A stretch of DNA of 64,000 nt from Ahaetulla prasina (GCF_028640845.1 NC_080540.1:282428524-282492523); one strand, 5' to 3'; counted from the stretch's first letter, positions 28,560 through 40,098 are shown. Program-made: numbers and translations. The notes: generated by a model not told the origin, from the letters alone.

Positions 28560-28867
28560 TAGTGGTGGGTTTCAAAAATTTTTACTACCAGTTCTGTGGG
28601 TGTGGCTTGGTGGGTGTGGTGTGGCTTGGTGGGCATGGCTTGGTGGGCGTGGCAGGGGAAGGATACTGTAAAATCTCCATTCCCACCCCACTCTAGGGGA
28701 AGGTTACTACAAAATCCCCATTTCCTCCTGATCAGCTGGGACTTGGGAGGCAGAAAATAGATGGGGGCGGGGACAGTCAGAATTTTTACTACCGGTTCTC
28801 CAAACTACTCAAAATTTCCATTACCAATTTTCCAGAACTGTACAGAACCTGCTGAAATCCACCTCTG
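28560..28867. mobile_element. hAT MITE (ACCGGTT family, GTGGGTTTC ends)
   Basis: The ends are TAGTGGTGGGTTTC and GAAATCCACCTCTG. Flanks CTATAGAG and CTACAGAG match in 7 of 8 bases. Confidence 0.8.
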
Positions 28868-28925
28868 CTACAGAGGCTTATATGAGTCATTGTAAATTAT
28901 GGTGGTAAAGTCTAGCAGCTTGCCA

Positions 28926-28966
28926 TCCTTCCTTCCTTCCTTCCTTCCTTCCTTCCTTCCTTCCTT
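28926..28966. repeat. (CTTC)n microsatellite
   Basis: Ten uninterrupted CTTC units followed by TCTCTCT. Confidence 0.95.
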
Positions 28967-28975
28967 CTCTCTCAT

Positions 28976-29875
28976 TTAACAACCGGTTCGCCCAGGATCC
29001 GGTTGGCTGTTGTGAGAGGCGTGGCCTATTCCTGTTCTCCAACTTTGCTGCAAATGTGGGATGAGCCTCCCGCAATGGCCAACCTGACCCTGGGCAAACC
29101 AGTTGTTAAATTACGCCCCTCCCCTGCTATCAAAGTGGATCCTGGGTTGTTGTGCCTCGTCCGCTTTCCCCGCAGCCGGGCCCGTCTTATCTGCTTCCGA
29201 ACGCTGAGGAATGTCCTAGCATGCCTCCCGGCCCCAGCCCTGGCTCCATGTCCAGACAGGCCGAGGAGGAAGAAGTGCCTCCAGCCCCCAGCTCTGGCTC
29301 CATGCCCAGGCAAATGGAGCAACTAGACCCCTCCCCCACAGCATGTGAGCCTGAGGAAGGTCAATTACCAACAGCTGCAGACTGGAGTGACCCTCGCTTC
29401 AGGAGAATTGATAGGCGGCAACAGAAGGAAGGGAGGGGCAGGCCTGGATAAGTGCTGAGTCATGGAGCCACACCCCATGGCCTATATAAAGGATCTGCTT
29501 TTTGGTATTCTCTGAGTCAGGCAAAGTCTACCTTATCTTGCTGAAGTCACTTTCTGGTCTCCTGCCTGCCTTGAGAACTTTGCTAGGACTTTGGCAGAGC
29601 TGCAGAGGCACACCTGATTAGGATTTCCCTGACCCGGCCATCAGCGGAGCAGTGGGACACGACATGGGTGCTGCGCTGTGCTGTCCCTGTGGAGAAATGG
29701 GCAACGGAGTGGCCAGCATGAGGGAAGGAGGAGGAGCAGGGAGAAGAAAGAGGGTAAGTGGCCTTCTCCTTCCCTTCTGCCGGCTACTCCGTTGCCCATT
29801 TCTCCATTGCAGCACAGCGCAGCGCCCACGATCCACTTTGATGATGAGTGGTAGGTGGTGGTAATTTAACAATTC
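28976..29875. mobile_element. Unclassified composite repeat with AACCGGTTCGCCC ends
   Basis: The left end AACAACCGGTTCGCCCAGG and right end TTTAACAATTCGGTTCACTC suggest a larger relative of the local hAT family. Inside, 29100-29640 has a 99-codon Pro/Ser/Glu-rich frame and a TATA-like CCTATATAAAGG at 29480-29491. 29660-29830 forms a hairpin whose arms include GGAGAAATGGGCAACGGAGT. I do not recognise the internal part. Confidence 0.45.
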
Positions 29876-29879
29876 GGTT

Positions 29880-30452
29880 CACTCAAACCTGTGCAAACCA
29901 GCTAAATGAGATGCTCTAGTACAAAAAAAATAGATGGCTGCCCCTTCTGGAAACAGATGTTGGTCACTCAGAGTTCCTTGGATGGTCACAATTCAATTGT
30001 TGTTACAGCAGATTGTCTTCACATTCTTTTAAAGACCATAAAATAAACACTTGAATGAATTAATGTTATTACTTTCAGAGTAAATATATTTTAAAATATC
30101 ATCAGATTTCATTTCTATTTTCATTATGCGGTTGTATTTTATCTTATTGTTAATCCGACTTAAACGCTGGATGGAAAATGGATTCAGCACATTAAGGAAG
30201 ACAATATAAATAAGGAAAGTGGTAGTCCCTTGCTATGCATAGCCATTTTCACTTAATTTAACCAACTTTCATTGCTCGAACAGGAATGAAAATGAGCTAA
30301 AAAAAATAAAATAAAGTTTTTGGTGATGGTAGACATGTAGTAGAATCCTTGTCCCCCTTGATGTACGTAACAAATAATTATATAACATAATACTGTATGT
30401 GAGTTGGGTCGCCATATCAATTTATTTCATAACACGTAAGTAATAAACGCAT
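29880..30452. other. Unannotated AT-rich spacer
   Basis: No recognisable gene or repeat. Confidence 0.5.
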
Positions 30453-30728
30453 AAGGGCCTCTGTGGCTCAGGCTGCTAATGCAGTCTGTTATTAACAGCA
30501 GCAGCCTGCAATTACTGCAGGTTCTAGTCCCACCAGGCCCAAGGTTGACTCAGCCTTCCATCCTTTATAAGGTAGGTAAAATGAGGACCCAGATTGTTGG
30601 GGGCAATAAGTTGACTTTGTATATAAATATACAAATAGGATGAAGACTATTGCTAACATAGTGGAAGCTGCCCTGAGTCTTCGGAGAAGGGCGGGATATA
30701 AATGTAAATAAAATAAAATAAAAAATAA
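30453..30728 (+). mobile_element. L2-tailed tRNA SINE, full length
   Basis: The head GGGCCTCTGTGGCTCAGG and B-box GGTTCTAGTCCCACC are followed by the body, the hairpin 3' end GCCCTGAGTCTTCGGAGAAG and an (AAAT)n-like tail. It is the most complete copy in the window. Confidence 0.85.
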
Positions 30729-30737
30729 TAATATCAT

Positions 30738-30905
30738 ATTGGTTAGGATGCAGTATTGCAGGCTAACCCTGCCCACTGCTAGGAGTTCGATTCTCACTGG
30801 ATCAAGGTGGACTCAGCCCTCCATCCTTCCGAGGCTGTTAAAATGAGGAGCCAGATTGTTGAGGGCAAGAGGCTGAATCTGTAAACTGCTTAGAGAGAGC
30901 TGTAA
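30738..30905 (+). mobile_element. tRNA-derived SINE, second family
   Basis: GGTTAGGATGCAGTATTGCA, B-box GAGTTCGATTC, then CAGATTGTTGAGGGCAAGAG and GTAAACTGCTTAGAGAGAGC. Confidence 0.7.
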
Positions 30906-31247
30906 CTTAATGTTGTTAAGTCAGCTTTGTCTCATTTTACAACTTTTCTTGCCACAGTCGTTAAGTGAAATCACTGCAGTTGCTAAATTAATAACATGGT
31001 TGTAAAGTGAATCTGTTTCCCCCATTGACCTTGCTTGTCAGAAGGTTGCAAAAGGTAATCACGTGACCTTGGGACACAGTAACGGTCATAAGTATGATCC
31101 AGTTGCCAAGCATCTGAATTTTGATCACATGATCATGGGGATGCTGCGAAGGTTATAACTGTGAAAAATGATCATAAGTCACTTTCTTCAGTGCCGTGGT
31201 AACTTTGAAGGTCACTTAATGTACTGTTGTAAATCAAGGACTACCTG
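30906..31247 (+). mobile_element. Mariner-like MITE, 5' truncated
   Basis: GTTGTTAAGTCAGCTTTG to GGACTACCTG|TA; family blocks GTGAAATCACTGCAGTTGCT and CATGATCATGGGGATGCTGC are present. Confidence 0.7.
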
Positions 31248-31332
31248 TAATGTATAGCAATTGCTCTGACTCCCAGATATCTGAAGTTGATCACTATTTC
31301 AATTGTTTGGTTAAATTGTAGTTGGGTGATGG

Positions 31333-31627
31333 CAGTGGTGAGATCCATTTTTTTTTACTACCGGTTCTGTGGGCGTGGCTTGGTGGGCATGGTGTGGCTT
31401 GGTGGGTGTGGCAGGGGAAGGATACTGCAAAATCCGCATTCCCTCCCCACTCCTGGGGGAAGGATATTGCAAAATCTCCATTCCCACCCCACTCTGGGGC
31501 CAGCAAGAGGTGGTATTTGCCAGTTCTCCAAACTACTCAAAATTTCCGCTACCAGTTCTCCAAACTGCTCAAAATTTCTACTACGGGTTCTCCAGAACCT
31601 ATCAGAACCTGCTGGATTTCACCCCTG
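31333..31627. mobile_element. hAT MITE (ACCGGTT family)
   Basis: The ends are CAGTGGTGAGATCC and GGATTTCACCCCTG. Flanks GGTGATGG and GATGATGG match in 7 of 8 bases. Confidence 0.85.
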
Positions 31628-31754
31628 GATGATGGCCATCAAGCTGTCCATCAGAAAATAGCCTGAGGGTCCCTGACCCTACTCAACTTTTCTCTCGCTA
31701 AGCCTCCAAAATACTTTTCAATATATTCCAAACATATTTGACAGACATGGCTAT

Positions 31755-32131
31755 AGGTAGTCCTTGGCCTACAACCAGAACTGAGCCCAAAATTTCTGTT
31801 GCTCAGCGAGACAGTTGCTAAGTGAGTTTTGCCCAATTTACAACCTTTCTTGCCACAGTTGTTAAGTGAATCACCGTAGTTGTTAAGTTAGTAACATGGC
31901 TGCAAAGTGAATCTGGTTTCCCCATTGACTTTGCTTGTCAGAAGGTCACAAAAGATGATTGCATATCCAACCATTATAAATAGGAACCAGCTGCCAAGCG
32001 TCCAAATTTTGATCACACGATCACAGGGAGGCTGCAAGGGTCACGTGAAAAATGGTCATAGGTCACTTTTTCAGTGACATTATAATTTTGAACAGTCACT
32101 AAACGAATGGCTGTAATTTGAGGACTACCTG
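31755..32131 (+). mobile_element. Mariner-like MITE, full length (377 bp)
   Basis: The inverted ends TAGGTAGTCCTTGG and TTTGAGGACTACCTG are flanked by TA on both sides (31753-31754 and 32132-32133). It is the reference copy for this family in the window. Confidence 0.8.
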
Positions 32132-32614
32132 TACCTTCCTGCATCTGCTTTTCTAGAGGCACAAAGCCAAGTGGGTTTATTATAAACTGCATCTTGCTAT
32201 AATTATCCCCGCAACTGAGAGGCAGAGCTGCTCATTTCCAAGGTGCCTAAAAGAATTTCTGATTATTGGACTAATCCTTCCTAATCTCTTAAGGACTGCA
32301 GCAGTCACCTCACGGTAATGCTGGACGCAGTTTTCCCAGGACAATCAAGTGGTTGGTGGGATCTTTTACAAAGGAGGAAACCCAAGTCAACTGTCCTGTT
32401 GAGAACAATCCTGTTTGCTGCTTTTGGTTTTTACTGCACACAGAATGGACCAATTTGCTAGTCTGGTTTCCTTTAGTACCTTTGATTCCTGAATACAAAA
32501 CAAACTGGGAAAAAAACATATATGCAGTAAGAAAATTCTCTCTTTGTTAAAGTCCTAAAGATTTAGAAGAGCTTTAATTGATGATGATGATGAGAGATAT
32601 ACTGTAAACATATG

Positions 32615-32616
<2 letters not shown>

Positions 32617-32664
<48 letters not shown>
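32617..32664. repeat. (GT)n microsatellite
   Basis: About 24 uninterrupted GT units, ending directly at the Penelope-type palindrome. Confidence 0.95.
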
Positions 32665-32666
<2 letters not shown>

Positions 32667-32893
32667 GACTTGGCATATTCGGGTCTTTTCCCGTGTAAGG
32701 TTGAAAGTATCTAGGTGATGTTTCGACGAGGTCCCACTCGTCATCTTCAGGCTGGTGCTTTCGGCTTCGTGCTTTGCTCGCACAAGCACAAAGCCGAAAG
32801 CACCAGCCTGAAGATGACGAGTGGGACCTCGTCGAAACGTTGCCTAGATACTTTCAACCTTACACGGGAAAAGAGCTGAATATGCCAAGACCT
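32667..32893. mobile_element. Inverted pair of Penelope-type ends (227-bp palindrome) with hammerhead-like motifs
   Basis: The left arm (32667-32780) is nearly the exact complement of the right arm (32785-32893). Each arm has the order CTGAAGA, T, GACGAG, loop, CTCGTC, GAAA: plus strand 32808-32837, minus strand 32750-32721. This resembles the hammerhead ribozyme core reported in Penelope-like elements, with one core substitution and one extra base. The flank CTTACACGGGAAAA is shared with the repeat at 41583-41680. Confidence 0.65.
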
Positions 32894-32957
32894 ACATACC
32901 TATACCCGTGAAAACCAGTTGAAGTACTCCGGGCTTAAAATTGCCAAGGTTGGAGAC

Positions 32958-33185
32958 TCCTGACTTAGAGTTATATACTGCTTCACAGTGCTTTTACAGC
33001 CCTCTGTAAGGGTCAGCCTATTACCCCCAACAATCTGGGTCCTCATTTTATCCACCTCGGAAGGATGGGAGGCTGAGTCAGCCGTAAGCCTGGTGAGATT
33101 CGAACTGCCAAATTGCAGGCAGCCGGCAGGCAGCAGAAGCAACCTGCAGTACTGCATTCTAACCACTGCACCACTGTAGCTCATA
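32958..33185 (-). mobile_element. tRNA-derived SINE, second family
   Basis: Antisense copy: GTTATATACTGCTTCACAGT, CAATCTGGGTCCTCATTTTA, then a tRNA-like head GATTCGAACTGCC read backwards, ending near ACCACTGTAGCTC. Confidence 0.7.
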
Positions 33186-33207
33186 TATGATATATGTGTG
33201 TATGTGT

Positions 33208-33441
33208 CAGTGGTGGGTTTCAAAATTTTTTACTGCCGGTTCTGTGGGTGTGGCTTGCTGGGCGTGGCAGGGGAAGGATACTGTAAAGTCTCCATTTCGT
33301 CCCGATCAGCTGGGACTTGTGAGGCAGAGAACAGATGGGGGTGGGGCCAGTCAGAATTTTTACTACTGATTCTCCGAAATACTCAAAATTTCCGCTGCCG
33401 GTTCTACAGAACTGGTCAGAACCTGCTGAAACCCACCTCTG
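33208..33441. mobile_element. hAT MITE (GTGGGTTTC-end subfamily)
   Basis: The ends are CAGTGGTGGGTTTC and GAAACCCACCTCTG. Flanks GTATGTGT and GTGTGTGT match in 7 of 8 bases. A (GT)n run follows at 33442. Confidence 0.8.
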
Positions 33442-33500
33442 GTGTGTGTGTGTGTGTGTGTATGCATGTGCATGTATAACACTCAAGGCAGAGAGCATAC

Positions 33501-33687
33501 CAGTGGTGGGTTTCTACCGGTTCGCCCAGGTTCCTGTGAACCGGTAGCGGCAGCGGCAGGAGGCTCCCCCACCCGCCATCACGGATGGCCTGTGCACGCG
33601 CAGAACATGCTGTGCATGTGCAGAAGGGCTGCGCATGCGCGGTCGCAGTTGCAAACCAGTAGCAAAGGTAAGCGGAACCCACCACTG
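33501..33687. mobile_element. hAT MITE, short GC-rich subfamily
   Basis: It starts CAGTGGTGGGTTTCTACC and ends GGAACCCACCACTG. Flanks GAGCATAC and GCGCATAC match in 7 of 8 bases. The inside is rich in GCGCATGCGC-like palindromes. Confidence 0.8.
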
Positions 33688-33711
33688 GCGCATACCTAAT
33701 ACTCCTGTCTC

Positions 33712-33870
33712 CTATTTTCCCCACAACAACAACCTTGCAAAGATGGATTGGACTGAGTTGGGTGGCCTCAAATCATCCAGCTGGTCTTCATGCATAAGGC
33801 AGCCCTAGAACTCACAGTCTCCTAATTTCTAAGCCAGCACCTTAACCACTATATCAAATTGTTTCTGGTA
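33712..33870 (-). mobile_element. tRNA-derived SINE remnant
   Basis: Antisense; tail near CCCACAACAACAACCTTGC, head near CAGCACCTTAACCACTATAT. Related to 7990-8150. Confidence 0.5.
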
Positions 33871-34119
33871 ATGTTTATGGTAGCTGTATTTCAGCATAAC
33901 TGCCCATAGAGAATCACTGTCTATGTACGACTCTTTCATGAGCTGCTAATGACATCAAGGCTTAGGCTACCTTGCTACCTTGGAGATTCTTAAATAAATA
34001 ATGGCTGCTACCAGTTACTGTATTCTCATAGAGTTTCTATACCTGAGATAAACAAAAAATACTCCATTCCAAGTCACCAATACTGTTTTTCCTAGTTTCA
34101 CGTGTGTCTGTATCTATAG

Positions 34120-34240
34120 CAGGAGTTTCCAACCTTGGCAACTTTAAGACTTGTGGACTTCAACTCCCAGCTTTGCTGGCTGAGGGATTCTGGGAATTGA
34201 AGTCCACAAGTCTTAAAGTTGCCAAGGTTGGAGACCCCTG
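34120..34240. mobile_element. Foldback hAT MITE (GGCAACTTTAAG family) with perfect target duplication
   Basis: The 121-bp near-palindrome runs from CAGGAGTTTCCAACC to GGTTGGAGACCCCTG. ATCTATAG flanks it exactly on both sides. Confidence 0.9.
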
Positions 34241-34560
34241 ATCTATAGGAGATATTATATCTACATACAGTATTTCATAGGAGGATGTGAATCTCTCTAC
34301 CTCAAATAGTGTCATTGCAAATGAAGGCAAATGTAGGTGTTCCAGAATAATGTTGCTGGATTCAATCTGAGTTGGTCACTGGGACCAAAAATTTATTCTT
34401 CCAAGCTTTTGGGCTTTTCCTGGAGCTCATCATCAGGAGAAGTTCCCTGATAATGGGCTCCAGCACAAGTCCAAAAGTTTGAAATATTAAACCTTTGCTC
34501 CCAATGACCAATTCAGATTATTGAATCCTGCAATGTTGTCCTTTTTCAAGTATCACCCTT

Positions 34561-34830
34561 ATAGAATAGAATAGAATAGAATAGAATAGAATAGAATAGA
34601 ATAGAATAGAATAGAATAGAATAGAATTTTTTATTGGCCAAGTGTGATTGAACACACAAGGAATTTGTCTTGGTGCATATGCTCTCAGTGTACATAAAAG
34701 AAAAGATATGTTCATCAAGGTACAACATTTACAACACAAATGATGGTCAATATATCAATATAAATCATAAGGATTGCCAGCAACAAAGTTACAGTCATAC
34801 GGTCATAAGTGGAAAGAGATTGGTGATGGA
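34561..34830 (-). mobile_element. CR1-type LINE 3' end with (AATAG)n tail
   Basis: About thirteen AATAG units (34561-34627) are followed, on the complement, by the TTGGCCAAGTGTGATTG and GTGCATATGCTCTCAGTGTA 3' UTR. Confidence 0.85.
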
Positions 34831-34884
34831 ACTTAAAGAGTTACATTTAAATAAATACATCCAAATGAAAGAACAATCTATCCA

Positions 34885-35240
34885 AATAGCGCTGGAAGGG
34901 ACTTTGGAGGTCTTCTAGTCCAAGAAGACCCTATACAACAGGGATCTCCAACCTTGATAACTTTAAGACTTGTGGACTTTAACTCCCAGAGTTCTGGGAG
35001 TTAAAATCCACAATTCTTAAAATTGCCAAGGTTGGAGAGCCCTGCTATACAATTTGAGACAAGTGGCTGTCCAGTTTCTTCTTAAAAACCTCCAGTAATG
35101 AAGCACCCACAACGTCTGAAGGCAAGTTGTTCTACTGGTTAATTGTTTTCACAGTTAAGAAGTTTCTCTTTAATTCCAGGCTGCTTCTGTCCTTGATTAA
35201 TTTCCATCCATTGTTTCTCGTCTTGCTTTCTGCTGTTTTG
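34885..35240 (-). mobile_element. CR1 LINE 3' end interrupted by a foldback MITE
   Basis: Antisense CR1 phrases: GGAAGGGACTTTGGAGGTCT, then after the MITE GACAAGTGGCTGTCCAGTTT CTTCTTAAAAACCTCCAG and GTCTGAAGGCAAGTTGTTCT. Confidence 0.75.
34939..35044. mobile_element. Foldback hAT MITE with perfect target duplication, inside CR1
   Basis: CAGGGATCTCCAACC to GGTTGGAGAGCCCTG; CTATACAA flanks it exactly on both sides. The insertion is younger than the CR1 copy. Confidence 0.9.
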
Positions 35241-35249
35241 GAAAATAAG

Positions 35250-35764
35250 TTGAACAAAATAAAAAAGTTAACAAGCTGCTAATTCAAAAAAGCGTAGGTC
35301 TCCCTTAGTATAAAAGTAGAAATGAATCTACCCAAACATCTGTAAAACTCACAATGGTTTCGCCTTCTATTTTGCCTTTAGCATCCTGACTGATTGCACA
35401 TCTTTTCATTATTTCACAGGGTAAAAACCACTGCATAAAACCAGTCCCAAACTCTTGACCTTTGAATTAAAATGTGACAGGAACATCTCGAAACTCTGAA
35501 TGAATGCATGTGGAGGCTCAGATGAGCTAATTAAATTTGTCAGCATAGATAGGATAAACATTTTTGTGGTTTAAAAGGTCAAAGAAGGGAATATAAGTAA
35601 AATCATCAAACAAGTAACTAACAAGATTCCCTTAAACTGAAAGATGGAGTGGAGTTAACAGGTTCAAATATAATCATCTAGACAATGGTTGGAAACCAGG
35701 ATAGGTGAGAGCTGGTCTATTTTGTTGCTCAGTATCTCATTATCTCTATTCCACAAGGTCAGTG
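35250..35764. other. Unannotated spacer
   Basis: No recognisable gene or repeat. Confidence 0.5.
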
Positions 35765-36300
35765 ATTGATTTATTTTATTTATTTATTTTATTTTATTTG
35801 TCAATAAATACAAGAAAACAAGTAACAGAGTAAAGGCAGACATGGACACATGAAAATTTTTTGGCACAAAAAAAAAGAGATATAAATTGGCAAAACATGG
35901 CCATAAACACATAGAATGATTACATATAATTGGGAACAGTAGGACAGGGACGGTAGGCACACTGTTGCGCTTATGCACATACATCCCTTAGGGACCACTT
36001 AAGAAACATGAAAGGTCCACGGTAGGCAGTTTACGGTAAAAGGCAGGGGGATTAGTGAGATTAACAACAGGATCAGGTAGATTGTTCCAGACATTTACTA
36101 CTCTATTGCAAAAGTCATATTTCCTACAATTAAGTTTAGAGCGAATTACATTGAGTTTAAATCTATTGATGGCCCTTGTATTATTATGGTTGAAATTAAA
36201 GTATTCATTTACAGGTAGAACATTTTGGTAAATAATCTTATGAACTAAGCATAGGTCGAAACATAGATGATTTGTTATATTGTTGATCATATTGTAGTGA
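35765..36300 (-). mobile_element. Non-LTR LINE 3' end with (AAAT)n tail, family A
   Basis: The minus frame 36290-35988 (100 codons) carries LVHKIIYQNVLPVNEYFNF and NRVVNVWNNLPDPVV, the C-terminal part of a CR1/Rex-group reverse transcriptase. The 3' UTR has GTGCCTACCGTCCCTGTCC-like text and the tail (AAAT)n is at 35770-35805. Confidence 0.75.
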
Positions 36301-36955
36301 AATTCACAGAACCAACTCTGATCTTAAGTAATGAACATATAACAGTAAAAGTAAAAGCATTCTCAAATCCATGATGTCCTAACTTCAGCATACACATTTA
36401 CATGCCAAGTACACGGACTTCCCATGACAAACATATTTGCAGTGTTACTGTAGGTATGCCAGTACAGACTTAAGTGTGATCGGTGTTCAGAGGAAAATTA
36501 GCCCACTGAACCCCATCATGTGGACCTGCTGCCTCTCTCATTGGCCAAAAAGGCAGCTGCATAATTGGGGATTTTCATTCTTCTTACAGTTAATAGGATC
36601 TTTGGAGCTCAAAAACATCATCCCATCAAGATAAACGTCTTGGGTGCCCACTTTTAAGCAATCTGAATTCAATTAGGCTAATTAGAAAACAAGTAAAGAA
36701 GGATTGCATTAATGTAGCTTTACTGGGTGAAACTCATAAATCTTTATGAGATGAACAGAAGGAAGAAAGAGGAGGGAAGCGATGATTTGATAAATCACTG
36801 CGGTTTATTCACAAATGCCAGAAACCCAGTGACTTGTTTAAATGCTTGCTCTTGTTGTAAATTAGATTGTTATGTCTTCAAATAATCTCATTAGAAGAAT
36901 TAACATTTAAGAAAAGTATGAAGAGCTAGAGCCTTCAGATAGCCAGGTTACAGAC

Positions 36956-37439
36956 CAGTGGTAGTCAACCCGGTCCCTACCGCCCACTAGTGGGCATTCC
37001 CGCTTTCATGGTGGGCGGTAGGGTTTTTTCCTTTTATTAAAATTTAATTTTAAAAAATTCATAGCATTATTTAAAAACATTTTCATTAGGTTTTCATAAA
37101 ATTCCCTGTGACAATTTAAATTTCTGAAAATATACTATCTGTATCACCCGCGCATAAGTTTAGTTCACGTTATGTAAGTGAAATTAAATGGCGATATAGT
37201 GCGACCGCAAGCAAAAGAGCCTCGTCCCAGAATAGCTCACGCATCTCCCCCCACATCACCCAGCTGTAACAGACAAGCAGAACTGGTAGCCGGCGCTCCC
37301 CCCCCAACCCAATCCATGATACGCGAGAGGCATGCGCAGATAACGATACACGGCACATTACTGTGGAACCGGTGGGCGGTTAGAAAATTTTACTACTAAC
37401 AAAAGTGGGTGGTAGGTATAAAAAGATTAACTACCCCTG
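36956..37439. mobile_element. hAT element (484 bp) with perfect target duplication
   Basis: The ends are CAGTGGTAGTCAACC and GATTAACTACCCCTG. TTACAGAC flanks it exactly on both sides. Inside are GCCCACTAGTGGGC and the basic-rich remains of a longer parent element; no transposase frame is left. Confidence 0.88.
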
Positions 37440-38420
37440 TTACAGACTAACGCTTTCATTTTTTTTTTCCTCCCTGGAAACTGACTGGGAAAACAAGTGG
37501 AATTTTTAGATGTGAACTTTCATGGGGTTGCCATCAGACACCACTTAGAAACTTCAGTCAGTGCAAAATGAAATGATCCATGTCAATAATACCAGGCCAC
37601 ACCACTGCTGCGGGAATGAATTGGTTCTTGTTGTTGTTGTCGTGACCTATTCATCATCAGACGTTGGCGATCACGTTGGCAGATGAATTGGTTCTTGGTG
37701 CATTTCTAAAGGGAATTCAGAGTCATAGAATCCCAGAATTTGGTGAGACCACAAAACAGACAATATAACAGAAAATGAAGATGCTAAAATGCTCTGGGAC
37801 TTTAGAATTCAAACAGATAAGCTTCTGCCCCATAGCGCCCCAGACATAACGATTTTTGATAATGAAGACAAAAAGGTCTAGATAATAGACTTTGTCAGCA
37901 GTTCTTCCTTGCGGGAAAGTGGTATTGCTTGCAGATATTCTACTACACCATTATTGCTACTTTGTCGTGCTGTTGTTTGTGAGCAGTCTGTGAGCTCTTG
38001 TGTCAGCAGCTAACTGTGTGATCCAGTTTCTTCAGCTTCTTTGAAGATGCAGCATTTGCCATCTGTTGCTGTCATCTCAATTCACTTTTCTTATTATTAT
38101 TTTTATTGCTTAACTGGCTATTATCTCTGCAAATGGACGGAGTGTAAAAGTTTAGTATTCTTATATAAAACTGTGCAAAACGATGGTAGGAACATCAATC
38201 TTTCAATGGGCTTTCTTGAACTCACAGCATTTCATCCATTTATATTATAAATATGTTTGTGTTTATTATGTATCCACACCCAGACGGACATACACACTTA
38301 TCATTCTATGGATACCGTGTAAAAAGAATAGATGGTAAAATCAGAGGGTTGCCAACCCATCCATGGCTTTTGCAGTGATCCTCAAAAAGTTTCCAGAGAT
38401 GATAAAATAATTTGCAAAAA
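37440..38420. other. Unannotated spacer
   Basis: A (GTT)n stretch with GACGTTGGCGATCACGTTGG follows at 37625-37685. Otherwise nothing recognisable. Confidence 0.45.
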
Positions 38421-38424
38421 GGAG

Positions 38425-38690
38425 ACTTGTTGTTGTCAGTTGTGAAGTCATGTCTGACCCATCATGACCCCATGGACAATGTTCTTCCAGGCCTTCCTGT
38501 CTTCTATCATCCTCTGGAGTCCATTTAAGCTCACGCCTACTTCTTCAGTGACTCCATCCAGCCACCTCATTCTCTGTCATCCAGTTCTTCTTTTGCCCTC
38601 AATCTTTCCCAGCATTAGGCTCTTCTCCAGTGAGTCCTTCCTTCTCATTAGGTGGCCAAAGTATTTGAGTTTCATCTTCAGGATCTGAAA
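38425..38690 (-). mobile_element. BovB (RTE) LINE 3' end
   Basis: The minus strand ends GATGGGTCAGACATGACTTC before a CAACAACAA tail. TGGACTCCAGAGGATGATAG and AATGCTGGGAAAGATTGAGG are upstream: the BovB 3' sequence. A better copy, plus strand, is at 61478-61743. Confidence 0.85.
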
Positions 38691-39194
38691 AAGGAGACTG
38701 GAAAGCACTAATTAAGCTTTTGGACTGAGAGGGCAGAAATATTTGCATAGATGCAGATACAGAGCGGCATGATGATGTCGATATATGTATACACACTTGT
38801 GGGTTTTATTTTACTTTATTTATAATTAGACTTCCATAGCTGCCCGGTTGGAAAGATTCAGAGCAGATTATATTAAGAACACCATAAAAACAGGCTTAGG
38901 TAGCCCAAGCTGCCCAATTAGGACCAAACGCACTCATTAGGCACAATGTGCTGACTGTCAGGGGAGGGGGAAAGGGTGCTAAAACCTGGGAAATGGGGAA
39001 TAAACTGAGATACCTTGAAGGAAGCCTGCTAAACCCACTGCCGCAATGCAAAGAAAGATCCCACACTGCAAAAATGGGTTGCAGCTTCATCTGCTCTATA
39101 AAAAAAAACAAATGCTAAACCAACCGTTCTTATCAACCATCTCCTCCCATGTATGATTGTAACTTGTTGCTGCATCCTTACGTTTTATATTGAT

Positions 39195-39359
39195 TGTTTC
39201 CTAGTATGATTTGATTGCTTATTTGTACCCTATGACTATCATTAAGTGGTGTACCTTATGATTCTTGATGAATGTATCTTGTCTTTTTATGTACACTGAG
39301 AGCATATGCACCAAAGACAAATTCCTTATGTGTCCAATCACACTTGGCCAATAAAGAAT

Positions 39360-39420
<61 letters not shown>
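39195..39420 (+). mobile_element. CR1-type LINE 3' end grading into a microsatellite
   Basis: GTACACTGAGAGCATATGCACC, GTGTCCAATCACACTTGGCC AATAAAG, then ATTC passes directly into (TTTC)n. Confidence 0.8.
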
Positions 39421-39421
<1 letters not shown>

Positions 39422-39498
39422 TTCCTTCCTTCCTTCCTTCCTTCCTTCCTTCCTTCCTTCCTTCCTTTCTTTCTCTCTCTCTCTCTCTCATCTATCTA

Positions 39499-39550
<52 letters not shown>

Positions 39551-39594
39551 CTCTATCATCTAGCTTTCTCTTTCTTTCTTTCTTTCTCTATCTA

Positions 39595-39629
<35 letters not shown>

Positions 39630-39714
39630 AGCTAGCTATCATTTATATCTATCTATCTATATCTATCTGTCTGTCTGTCTATCTATCTAGCTCTATCTTT
39701 CTATCTTTCTATTG

Positions 39715-39746
<32 letters not shown>

Positions 39747-40098
39747 TCTCTCATCTATCTTTATCTTTCTATCTTTCTATTGTTCTCTCACTCTCTCTCG
39801 CTCTCTCTCTATCATCTATCTTTATATTTCTATCTTTATCTTTCTCTATCTATCTTTCTCTCTCTCTCTCTCTCTCTCTCTCGCTAGCTAGCTATCATTT
39901 ATATCTATCTATCTATATCTATCTGTCTGTCTGTCTATCTATCTAGCTCTCTCTATCTTTCTATCTTTCTATTGTTCTCTTTCTCTCTCTCTCTCATCTC
40001 TCTCATCTCTCTTTATCTTTCTATCTTTCTATTGTTCTCTCACTCTCTCTCTCTCTCTCTCTATCATCTATCTTTATATTTCTATCTTTATCTTTCTA

